This document shows, piece after piece, positions 11,655-23,100 of a stretch of 26,320 bases of DNA. The notes beneath the pieces are model-generated. The model was not told where the DNA came from, searched no databases, and saw only the letters and a program-made list of their open reading frames with translations. Positions within the stretch are counted from its first letter, which is position 1. Every line of letters begins with the position of its first letter. A program made the position numbers and the translations under genes. Origin of the DNA: Saccoglossus kowalevskii. Taxonomy: Eukaryota; Hemichordata; Enteropneusta; Harrimaniidae. The stretch is from positions 30,065 through 56,384 of the forward strand of contig NW_003140814.1 of NCBI RefSeq assembly GCF_000003605.2, read 5' to 3'.

Positions 11655-11942
11655 CATGGAAAAGGTGTATGGTTTAGGGACAGTCTTGCATTGTCACAGA
11701 ACCATGGAAAAGGTGTATGGTTTAGGGACAGTCTTGCATTGTCACAGAACCATGGAAAAGGTGTATGGTTTAGGGACAGTCTTGCATTGTCACAGAACCA
11801 TGGAAAAGGTGTATGGTTTAGGGACAGTCTTGCATTGTCACAGAACCATGGAAAAGGTGTATGGTTTAGGGACAGTCTTGAATTGTCACAGAACCATGGA
11901 AAAGGTGTATGGTTTAGGGACAGTCTTGCATTGTCACAGAAC
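11655..11942. repeat. 48-bp minisatellite, six near-identical copies
   Basis: Copies start at 11655, 11703, 11751, 11799, 11847 and 11895, each beginning CATGGAAAAGGTGTATGGTT. They are almost identical; the clearest difference is CTTGAATTG for CTTGCATTG in the fifth copy. Because 48 is a multiple of three and the unit lacks stops in two frames, two plus-strand frames stay open (about 121 and 118 codons), encoding 16-residue repeats. Neither has a recognised domain and both lie in the first intron, so I read it as a recently expanded non-coding tandem repeat. Confidence 0.93.
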
Positions 11943-12868
11943 CTCAGGAAATTTAATTTGGGGGGGTGGGGCAGCTGATTTTATTTGTTGAACTTCAATT
12001 CAGTGTATTCACTAGTCAGTGAATATCATAAAAATGTACAAAATAGAAGGCACAGCATAACACCAAAACATCACAGAAAACACACTGCACAAACATTTTA
12101 CTGCAATATAAATCAATCAATGTCTACAATGTAGCAAAAGTTTTTGCACTATTAACGTTTTGTTTAGGGAAGTGGGAAGGTCCAGATTTAAACAAAAAAC
12201 TATGTTCTTTTATAGATATGTTTCGTTGACAATATTTACTTTATTATTTTAATTGAGATATATGTGGGTAGATGTTGTCCCATAGTTGACTAAATATAAA
12301 TACCAAGCAACAAACAGTATCTATATCAAAAATAATTTTTAATAAATAATATTTCTTTAATAAAATTTCAATGAAAAGCTTGTATTTTTGTGTTGTCTTT
12401 TGATAGTGTGCTTTTATGCTGGCTACTCATACTAGATAAAACCACAGCTTTGTACGCTTTTTATTGTGTACACTATTGTTATTTAAGCTTCTGATGCTGT
12501 GAATTAAATAGAACTAAATAGCATGACCTCTATAATAATTGAAATCAGGACCCATTGCTATATATACTAGATCATTCTATTGTAGAAATGAGTGCTGACA
12601 TGGATTGGTGGTCACACCTCGTACCACAGTTAAAATGGCTGTTTTTCCACTTTGTCTAAACAAATTACCTGATGACCTGTCCTGTGTGGCTAGTTTTTAA
12701 AGTTTCACTCTGCTAATAATACAACATATATATTTATGATTTTGTTTAAATATTCCATGCTCAAAAAGAGATATATGTATATATGCTGGATTTATCACTT
12801 GTTGGCTTAAAAAGAAGGTAACAAAATCAAATATTTGCGCTTAGGTAAATGTTCGTCATTCATTGATC

Positions 12869-12893
12869 CATGGATGTACTAAGAACATCCATG
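12869..12893. repeat. Short inverted repeat (hairpin)
   Basis: CATGGATGT at 12869-12877 pairs perfectly with ACATCCATG at 12885-12893 around a 7-base loop. Offset GATC words lie outside the stem. No function is apparent. Confidence 0.6.
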
Positions 12894-13358
12894 ATTGATC
12901 ATAGAAAACATCATGCACGTACATTGCAGCTAATGTGTCCAACTTTAAAGCATCAAGGAGGTGGTATACAACGTTCTTATGAACACGTAAAACTCCTACT
13001 TACAGCCACAAATACTGGGCCAAAGAGCAGCCTAACCTAGTTTACAAATGTAGTTCCATGGTGTAGTATGTAGGGTTAATTAGCATACAGATGAAAAAAC
13101 TTTTCTACATTTCAAATAAAAAGTTTAATGACCGTGCATAACAACGATCGTTGTCTTGGTTGTTATTGTTTTTGTGGATTTTTAAATATATGGGGTTCTG
13201 ATTCCGTTGACATTAATTGACACTAGTGACTTACAGGTGTAATCTTTGGAAAATGTCAGTGTGCCTTAGATAGACTGTGCATCTTGCATAAAGGAGGAAG
13301 TGTACCATTATATGCAGTGGGACTGCAGTTTCATATTTATTTTGTCGATTCTTTGCAG

Positions 13359-13466
13359 GCCATGTAATCATGGATACTGGATGAAGTTTGCAGTGCAAGT
13401 GGCCAAATTGACAATGAGCTACTATATATGTCATTTTCCGCCAATGGAGTAACTACAAAATCTGCC
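13359..13466 (+). promoter_or_regulatory. TTLL4: TTLL4 5' leader with stacked upstream ORFs
   Basis: After the acceptor at 13358 the leader holds a minimal start-stop (ATG TAA at 13362), a four-codon ORF (ATG at 13370), and a 23-codon ORF from 13381 with stop at 13450-13452. The last overlaps the first in-frame ATG of the main frame at 13428 (poor context, T at -3), but it ends 14 bases before the second in-frame ATG at 13467. That ATG has a near-ideal context, GCCATGG. This suggests leaky scanning or reinitiation, with 13467 as the main start. The reading depends on 13359 being the real exon border. Confidence 0.55.
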
Positions 13467-14116
13467 ATGGCGTCTGCAAGTGACTATGAACAGCTAAGGG
13501 CCACCTTACAAAGGGGCTTAGACAATTTGGTATTGTCCAACAACCACAAACAGTTACCACTAAGGAAACAAACACACAGACCTATGTTGAAGTACAATAC
13601 AAGTGTTTCCAGTAGTAGTCCTCAACCATTGATGGTGAACGGTAACGATGATGTCAGTACCGATATCTCTCCTAAAGCCACACGTGTGCACTCAAGACCG
13701 GCGAGTGCTAAAGATATTAGAAGTCCCAAGCCTCCTCTAATTATACGATCTTCCAACTCAACTGGCAATATCAGTAATATAAATAGCAGTAATCCTGTAC
13801 ATAGTAAATCTTTTATGAAGCCAAAGACCCCAGCGCATGTTCTTTCAAGAACCAGTGCTGACAGAGAAAGGACTAGATACACAACAAATAATAAACCTCT
13901 AAGTGCCAAGAAAACAAGTAAACAGGTCACCATGCAATTGCCAAATAAGACCCCAAACTTGAAGAATTCTAAACCCACCTATAAAGGCCATGAGAACGGT
14001 GTTAGACAGAATGCTGATGGCGCATGTAAGAAAGGACGAGTTAGAGACAAGTCTTATGACAATGAAGAATGGAGTGACGTAGACGAACATGAAGAGTTTG
14101 ATGAAGACTTAACCAG
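13428..14116 (+). CDS. TTLL4: TTLL4 first coding exon (N-terminal region)
   Basis: It encodes residues 1-229 and ends ACC AG before GTAAG, leaving two bases of a codon. The peptide is low complexity: SASDYEQLRATLQRGLDNL near the start may be a short helix, followed by a basic Ser/Pro/Lys/Thr-rich stretch likely to be disordered. It ends in an acidic tract, EEWSDVDEHEEFDED. No domain is recognised, which fits the poorly conserved N-terminus of TTLL4. The acceptor lies at 13358, so the exon includes about 70 bases of leader. Confidence 0.85.
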
Positions 14117-17100
14117 GTAAGATAAGGTGCACTTCGTTGGTGGTGTACACGTGTTGAATCTATGTGTGATTGACACAGCATTCGTTATTAATTTATACAT
14201 GTTTGTTCCAGTGAGCGTTCTCCCGGTGATGGCTCATCGTTTATCTATGAAGATGATGGTGATGAAGACGATGGGATAGATGGATTAGATGATGATTTAC
14301 CAGATGGGGGTGAGTTATCTAATTAGTAATCATGTCTCTTAATCTTATTCATTTTATTTCCCCTTAAGATAGCACATGGTGAACTATAGTTGTCATTTGC
14401 ATAATTTGCCTACTCCCTAAAAAAATTATCCCTGGAGCTGAGTGCCCTGGGTGCTTAGTTGCAGAAGCATGGCATTATTAATAAGTGGCTAAACAATAAA
14501 AAATGCTTTACTCATATATGGTAGTTACAAAATAGTTGCTCCATGAGCAGTTTGGCTTGAAGTTTATTCAACCTAGAGGTTTCATTACTCCTACCACATG
14601 TCTAGACCACAGATTGTGATATATGTTGCATTATACAATGCCTATAGTTGTTCCTACTCAACTGAAGTGTTTGTGGAGTAGTGATCACCTCCGTCTCTGT
14701 CTCATTATTATTTTTAGTCACAAATGTGTTTATAATCCATAGAAGCAATGCAATGCTGTGCCTACCTGATTTATGTGAATACCACAGATTAAGTTGATTC
14801 ACAGGATTTTTCAACGTTGTGAATTTTCTGACACTTTATATGAAAACTATATCTAGAGTGAAAATGAAATGACGTGGTTATGCATAGTGAAACAAATATT
14901 TCAAATCATAAAGAATATGCATAGAATTTGAATACAAGTGAATGTACCGGTAATATACTTCTTTACCACTTTCTATCCACTTCTGATGTTAAATAGTGCT
15001 CTCGAGTTTTTAACACACATGACAGTAGCAATATTTTGTATCAAATTCTGTCTACAATTATTCGTTTTAGTATGAGTCAACAGTGTCTGAACTTGTTTGG
15101 TTCACTGTCAATCTGTTTTTTGAGAAACAATAATATGCATAAAATGCCCTTTTTTCAGCTGTTTCCATAGACCGCAATGGAAACACATTTCCTTGATAAA
15201 AACTTACTAAAAATATTGTCAATTTTTTAATACTTCTAGACATCATAAAGTACCTTGTATATCCGGTATATCTTTTTTTCCACCATATGTCGCTCACTGG
15301 GCAAAATTTTGAGATAAATCCGATTCATAGGGAACATTGGTAAACATTCTTAAATAGACAAAACATGCTATTTTTAATCGATTTTGCACATCAATTTCCT
15401 CTGAGTACAGTGACACATATTTTTATTACATTTTCTTTATCCTCATGACATTAAATATCTGATACGTAAAAATGAAGAAAATGGTCGCTTCAATTCGCTT
15501 TGAAATGGACACCATGCTCTTTGACTATTGCTCAATCACTCTCCATTTGATGCCAACTTCAAATCCTCTTGACTAATTTGGCCATAAATGTTGACACAAC
15601 TCGCATAGATATATGTTCATCATAATTTCATTACAATATGTATATTCAGCAGTTATAATAACTGTTTTTTGCCTGGAAATCCTTGCAAATTAATTTTCCA
15701 TGACACTTGAAATGAATCTTCTTCATCTGCTTTCCCATTCTTCTTTCAGACGATTCTGATGGGTACTCTACAGCGAGCACCTTGTCACGGAATTCCTCGG
15801 CCCTGCTCTATTCCGGTCGTCATTCAGCAAAAAAATTTACAGCCGAAAAACTAGACTCTATAGCCAACGAAATTGACAGAACATCTATTGGATCGCGAGC
15901 GTCAATGAGATTATATCAACCAGTTGTTGTAGATGGAGATGAGATACAACCAGCTCTCACACCAAGTCTTTTTAGTAATACACCTCCAACTATTAATTTT
16001 ATAACTCAATATGAAAAGGGTAAGTATGGTAGTCATTATTTCTATCTAGCACCCTCTTGTGGCAAAAAAGAGAAATTACATTTCGGATTATGGCATTGCG
16101 GTTCATAATATTGTGGTGTTATGCTCATATGTCGCAATATTAAAGTATTATAGGAATTCACATCACAGTGTTGTTTGAATATAACATACTTATTTACTCT
16201 GTTACATGTAGTAGCTCATATAAATGTCTATGGTGTGTCTATGTTCAAAATAAGTCATACTTCAATAATAAGGCATATAATGAATGACTTTTTTGGTTTA
16301 TGTACACATCTACCGGTAATAGTGATGCACCTGAAATACTATATCAGCTACTGAATCAAAAATTCACAATTTAAGGCTGTATTGTCAGCAACATTTGGTT
16401 TGAAACCTTTGACATGTTAATACGCATACGGTATTTGCTATATATCCACATCATGGACAGCCTGACATCACCAGTTCATAGTTGAACATCTCTGAACAGT
16501 TCCTCCTAGGATTTGATTGTGATCAGCATTTAGGTAGTCATTGAATGGCATGTGGGATTCTCTGTTCAACGGTCAAGGATGCACTATATTATAAAACTAA
16601 TATTTGAAATATTTTTCTTTAACCTTTTCACCACTAGACTTCCTTGGCCAAATTTGCCTCCACTTTTTTCTTATGTTCTTCAATATTTCTGGAAATGGGT
16701 CAATGTTCAGTTTTTACTCAAAAAATTTGGCTATTTTTGTTCCAATCTTTTGAAAGAAATTGCAGACTGTATACTGGACTATTCTATGATTTTGTTATGA
16801 AAAGAGGGAACTGGTAGTGAAAAGAATAAGATTAGTTTGAGATGTAGATTGGACACTTGAATTCTTTCTATTAGAGATCCCCCTTTCAATTTTATAGCAC
16901 AACTATTTTACTCATGTTATTCCTGCGTCTGGATATCATACATTAATGCTTCATAGGTTAGTTGTGTTTGGCACTCACCCAAAATCAGAATTCAAACTGC
17001 AATGCATGATGGGATTTATTGTAGTGAAGACAATAAATTACCTAAATTTCTCAATATGCCAAATTTCGATCAATATAATGATTCCCCAAAATTTAAAGGA

Positions 17101-20100
17101 CTTTATTGTTGACAGTAACATTTTAGTAAGTACAATTTGTTTGGGTAGAACAAATTCTGTTGTATCTGAAGCAGTAATATATGTGCAGCACACTATTAGA
17201 TAATGAATAGCGTCTATTTATAGTGGTACCCTCAACCAGCATAAACATTACTATTTTGTATCACCAGGACTTTGATGCTAGGATTTGTCTCAGGGATTTA
17301 AAGACCATCCACCTGTGTGTTACATAGTGATATTAATAAAATTGAAAAGAAACAACAATTACGTGGGACTTGTTTATTATTGCTAGAATTTAAATTTTAC
17401 TATAAACAGAAACTCAGTGCATAACTTATTCAGAATTTCTTCTGTTCAAGGCTTAAGGAACAATTTTCATAGATTGCTTATTTATTCCTCGAACAGCAAA
17501 CAAATTCCAATAAATATTTAACATTTACAAATAAGAACACTTCCACATGTATTTTCTATTTGTACAAACCAGTTAAACTTTTTAATATAATAGTAACCAT
17601 TCAAATCAAATTATCCATATTTTATATGGTTCACCTACGTGTATGTTTGCTGGGTAAATATGATTCTAATTGTTATTATTTCAGTTGCGCAGTTACCATG
17701 GGAGCTACGTAAATTATTGAAATGGCGAATGAGTCCAATAACGCCGCATGTTGTGAAGAACTGCATTGCAAGGTCAGGATTCAGAGCAACAAAAAGTAAG
17801 TTTGAAGTACCGGTAGTTACCTATTATTCTGTAGAATTCTTTACAGCGACAATGTGAGATAATATTAATAAGGTTATCACCAAATATAACTTGTGTGTAT
17901 AACTAGCTGATACAAGTGATGTCATGGACTAGTATTATTTACAAAGTATATCAACCAGCTTTATAAACAGGTGATAACTTGTTTATCACATGACCAACTC
18001 AGAGTGTCTAAACAACAAATAGATCGTGATTTTATGGAACTACATTTTTAGCTCCGCTGTTGACTTTGTCGAGCGGAGCTTATCATATGAGTGATTGTCT
18101 GTCTTCAGTGTCCGTCGTCGTCCGTGTCAATGTTTTACGTTTTCAACTTCTTCTTGAAAACTACAAGCCTGAATGCTTTGATACTTGGTGTATATGTACC
18201 TCTCTTAGATTTGTTCATTACATGATGATATCTTCAATTTTCTAATTTTGGTGAATATTTTTGTCATTTTTGGAAAAAAGTGATATTTTCGACTTCTTGT
18301 TAAAAACCGCGAGGCCAATTACTTTGATATTACATATATAGGTACTACATGTGGACCTCTCTCAAATTTGTTCATTTTGTAATGATATCTTTAATTCTCT
18401 AATTTTGTAATTTTTGGTAAAAAGTGATATTTTCGACTTCTCGTTAAAAACCGCAAGTCCAATTGCTTTGATATTACATATATAGGTACTACATGTGGAC
18501 CTCTCTCAGATTTGTTCATTTCATGATGATATCTTTAATTTTCCAATTTTGGTGAATATTTTTGTCATTTTTTCCCATTGCATTGATACTGTGCATATTG
18601 TTCATTTTCTAATGATATCTTCTGTTCTTTATTTGAAATGTGCATTACTAACAGCGGAGCTATCTCAGCCGAGAGGCTGCTTGTTTTTTTAAATTTTTTT
18701 TTCACAAATGCAATAAAATGATCAAATTGAGAATTGTTAGCAGTTTACAGAGTCCTGTGGAATTAAGGATTCCGTAACAAGGGAGTTAATAACTATTGTT
18801 GTTTATTTCCTATGTAATCATATTAATACTTGTGGAGCACTTCAAATATGGAATTTTTTTTTTTTTTATTGCTGTTGTACTATTCAGAAATATTATTCTC
18901 ATTTTTCCCTTCTGACAGCAGCATTGGATGATATTGAGAACTGTAACCCCTATTATGATGAGGGTAACTTAATGTTTTATGGTTTGCATGGGTTTCACTT
19001 TGTTCTTATTTGTAACCCAATCATCACAGCTCCCCTCTCAGGGCACATCCTGCAAATTTTGATACCACACCTCCTACACTTTTTCCCGATCAATGTCACA
19101 TGAACACGTATCCCAATTTCACCTGTCACAAAAATTTGTTTCCCATTTTGTGGTTTAACCAGAGTGTCATTTTATCGATTAGAGACGAATGTGCTGTTAT
19201 TTTGATCTTTTCTTTTATTTACAGAGTCACATGACTGGTTGGGGTACTGGGGCAAACACATGAAAGCCATCGGGTTCAAAGCAGTACGGGAGTATCAAAA
19301 GGTGAGATTGACATAGAGGGCGCTGCCTATCAAGCTGGCTTCTTGGATCTTGCAAGTAATACTGTATGCAGTTCTAAATGTGTGCAATGTTGGCGTTCTC
19401 CTGTTTAAAATTGGCCTCAATGTTTTTATGAAAATTAAACTTGCATGCTAGAATCTAACAACTCATATTATGTGCTGAAGGGATACTGTTGTTAACACAT
19501 ACTGCAGCGAGCATAAACATAATGGAGCAAAATTTGGTACTAGACTTTGTTTATACCTACGTAGTACTGTGTGATCTTCAGACAGTCGTTTCTAGTTTTC
19601 TTAACTTTGCCATTTGTCTTAATCTATCTTTTCCTAGGTCAACCATTTTCCAGGTTCCTTTCAAATAGGCAGGAAAGATCGTCTGTGGCGAAACTTGTCC
19701 AGAATGCAGGTTCATTTTGGTAAGAAGGAATTTGGTTTCTTTCCACAAACGTTTGTGCTGCCGTATGATATAAAATTGTTGAAAAGGGCCTGGGAAGATG
19801 GTGGTACGAAGCAGAAGTGGATTCTAAAACCGGTAAGACATTGATTTTTTTTCTACCCGTCTATGTATATGAGATAGAATAACCAGAACTGTATTTGCAC
19901 TATTTAGTAGTTGTATGTACATGACATGTGTCTGTGGTGAAAATCATTTATCAAAATCGTAACATCATTTATTTTTTACTGGCGTTTATTTTCACTCCAC
20001 TGAGTTCTATCACATGTTCTTGTGGATTCAATTCAGCAGATTTTACTTACTATAAAATACTTTATTTTCGCTTGGAATTAATTTTCGCTATTTTTGTTGA

Positions 20101-23100
20101 AGGAATATTTCAGTGAAAATAAAATCCAGCGAATATGCCTTTTTTCCTATATTTTACATTCAACTTGTTAAAAATCAGTGAAAATAAATTCCATACAAAA
20201 CACCCAAAAAGTCCTTTCAGCAAATTTTATTCCAGCTAAAATAAAGTATTCTACAGTATCAGTGTAAATAGGAAATTAAAATGAATAATTAATGCATTTA
20301 CAGTAGGTCATATTTTTAATGATCTATAATACAATTCATGCAACTGTTAGCATCTGTAAGTCCCATCTCAATACAAACCTGCCAAGCAACCAATGGCTAC
20401 AGATAGTTTGAAATGCACGAGCATCACATTTCAAAATATCACCAAACCAATATTGCTCTACTGCCAACATAACACTTTTAATTGATGGTAAACCAAAATA
20501 TTCATATTTATGCTATAACTGAATACACACAATTAGCCAGCACTGCATTCCCAGTTTTTTTTATTTATTGGGTTGAAAGTGTGAGGTACTGTAAAAATGA
20601 TTAATTTTTTGCGAGTGAAAAATTCTCGTCAGTCTACAATTTTGTGTCAGTGAAAATATTTTTGTTGACTCATGACTGAAGTTTTGTTTTCGTGAATACC
20701 ATAAAATTATCAATTAATGCCAAATTCTAACCACAAAAAATATGCAGTTCATAGTATACACCCTGTTTGCTGTTCAACTCATACTTAATGTTCGTATCGT
20801 GTATGTTTATTTGTACAGCCAGCATCAGCACGTGGTATTGGTATTAAAGTCATACATAAATGGAGTCAAATACCAAGACGTAGACCAGTGTTAGTGCAGA
20901 GATACCTCTCAAAACCATTTCTTATTAATGGTAGTAAGTTTGATTTACGTATCTATGTATACGTAACCAACTATGATCCCCTACGTGTCTATGTCTTTGA
21001 AGATGGTTTGGTGAGATTTGCAACAATGAAGTAAGTTGGATTGTTTTATGTTGATCATTGCACCCTTAAAGTTTTATGTTTAATATTAGACTCTGTTATT
21101 GTAAGTCAAAAGAAACCCATAAAAACTGGGTTTCTTTCTCCTCCAGTGATGACACACAAATCCACAGAATGTCTAAAAAAATACTATCTCCTGAATTAAA
21201 AAATAATATATATTAAACACAAAGACAAAATTAATATCTAAACAATTCCCTCATAATATCTTGTCATGAAGTACTTTTAAATTACTTTATGTTTTATTTT
21301 TGTATTAACCATAATAATTAAAATCAAAGTTATTTTGTTCTCGTCCTCTGAAAAAATTATTGTAAGTTAAAGTTGTATTGTCAGTAAAACTTAGTGGAAT
21401 GCCCTTTCAATTTTAATTATTAAATCAAATCTAAAAGTTATGGTGTACACAAGTTGTACTGATCGAAACATTGCACCGTTTATCGGCGAAGTTGTCTTCT
21501 CAACAATAAATCCTGTCATGCACACTGTTTTGAATTTTGCTTCAGGTGCCCACTAAATATAACTTACTCAGGAAGCATGTGATGTTTTAGTGTTTGCACA
21601 GACACATTGGTGACATGAGTATTAAAATAAAATAGTTGTTCTATAAATGAAAATAGAGAGGCCTTAAGGCTATACAGGAAACTACTCAAGCACCTAGTAT
21701 GTACATCTCGTACTAATCTCAATGAAAAATGCTTCCCATCAAATAATTATATTGTAATATAGTGATTAGTCTGTCTTCTAACAATGAATCCTCTATGTGA
21801 TTCAGTGAGTGGATAAACTAAGACTGTAAAAAATCAATCTTGTGAATCCCGTAACTGTTGTACCGGTATATATTACCGGGATAATATGCATATTACTTAT
21901 TATTATATATCTGTGACCGCAACACCATAAGTTACAGCGTGCTGTAATTTTGCCGTATTTTACGGGGTATTTTAATCCTACCATATAGGGAAATGCGAAT
22001 TCCGAACATGAATTGATTACACACATAAGCGTCCTCTAATAATAAAAACAAACATGGCTGCCACCTGGGTTTGGCCGGACTCCGTACAAAGAAGTTTGCT
22101 GATTTTGTTACTTTGAGGTATCCTTGTAATAACCTCATATTATTAAATGCTGACAATACAACTTCAATAGTATCATGATATGTATAGAGGTGCATTCCTG
22201 GTGGTTTCCTGATAGACCAAATCCTGTGCTAGCATTCCTGTGTAAGGAGTTCTTATGAAAGTACACAGGAACTGGACATTTATGTGTATCTGTGTATCTT
22301 GAAGGCCTCCAAACTAATTGAATTAATAAACATTGTCTCTGAATTAATGAATAATAATAATATCTTTTTGTTTTTCTCTAGGTACTCCTCTTCTATGAAA
22401 AGCTTAAGTAATAAATTCATGCATCTCACCAATTATAGTATAAATAAGAAGAACTCAGAATTTACTCCAAACGATGATGAAACTGTTTGTCAAGGACATA
22501 AATGGTATGTAATAATGGAATGGATTGAGTATGTAAGTATGTATGCAAGTTAATAAGTACATATGTGAGTGAATATGTATGTAAGTATGTATGTGAGTGA
22601 ATAAGTATGTAAATATGTACGTGAGTGAATAGGTACATGTATGTAAATATGTATGCGAGTGAATGTAAGTATGTATGTGAGTGAATAAGTATGTACATAT
22701 GTATGAGAGTGAGTGTAAGTATGTATTATGTGAATAAGCATGTAAATATGTACGCAAGTGAATAGGTACATGTATGTAAATATGTATGTGACTGAATGTA
22801 AGTACCGGTATGTATGTGAGTGAATAAGTATGTAAATATGTATGCGAGTGAATGTAAGTATGTATTTGAGTGAATAAGTATGTAAATATGTATGTGAGTG
22901 AATGTAAGTATGTATGTGAGTAAATATGTATGTGAGTGAATAAGTATGTAAATATGTATGTGAGTGAATGTAAGTATGTATGTGAGTAAATAAGTATGTA
23001 TGTGAATGAATAAGTATGTAAATATGTATGCGAGTGAATGTAAGTATGTATGTAAGTAGATAAGTATGTAAGTATGTTTGCGAGTGAATAAGTCTGTAAG

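Larger units (their letters stand above)
4809..13358 (+). other. TTLL4: Probable first intron of TTLL4 (8.5 kb)
   Basis: Bounded by the donor at 4809 and an acceptor ending CTTTGCAG at 13358 behind a T-rich tract. No conserved exon is recognisable. It contains a 34-bp palindrome between direct repeats (5546-5595), a 24-bp perfect palindrome (5884-5907), a TTATTATTATAATAATAA palindrome (6952-6969), MITE-like elements at 8083-8287 and 9802-9995, a repeat with a ZNF143-like core (10136), a 48-bp minisatellite (11655-11942) and a 9-bp-stem hairpin at 12869-12893. TACCGGTA occurs at 8483, 9632, 10318 and 10574. Extra untranslated exons may be hidden here: CAGGTAAGC at about 9560 looks like a donor. 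Confidence 0.45.
17796..19224 (+). other. TTLL4: TTLL4 intron, 1.4 kb, with foldback element and candidate microexon
   Basis: It contains TACCGGTA at 17808, 12 bases into the intron, the terminal-inverted-repeat element at 18050-18661, and a possible 45-nt cassette exon at 18919-18963. The stretch 18964-19200 shows nothing further. Confidence 0.75.

Noticed and set aside
11655..11942. CRISPR-like array or telomere-derived repeat (each unit contains TTTAGGG)
   Set aside because: The units abut with no unique spacers, the context is animal nuclear DNA, and TTAGGG appears once per 48 bp rather than in tandem.
13231..13240. Alternative acceptor TTACAG for the first coding exon
   Set aside because: Its pyrimidine tract is poor compared with the acceptor at 13358. 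It would only lengthen the leader and cannot be excluded without transcripts.
13622..13978. 118-codon hydrophobic minus-strand frame resembling membrane segments
   Set aside because: It is antisense to the first coding exon of TTLL4. The Ser/Lys/Asn-rich sense strand creates Leu/Val/Phe-rich codons on the other strand.
22040..22100. Internal promoter with YY1-like ACATGGCTGCC
   Set aside because: It is a single motif in a modestly GC-richer patch, with no donor or reading frame that would make a shorter TTLL4 transcript.
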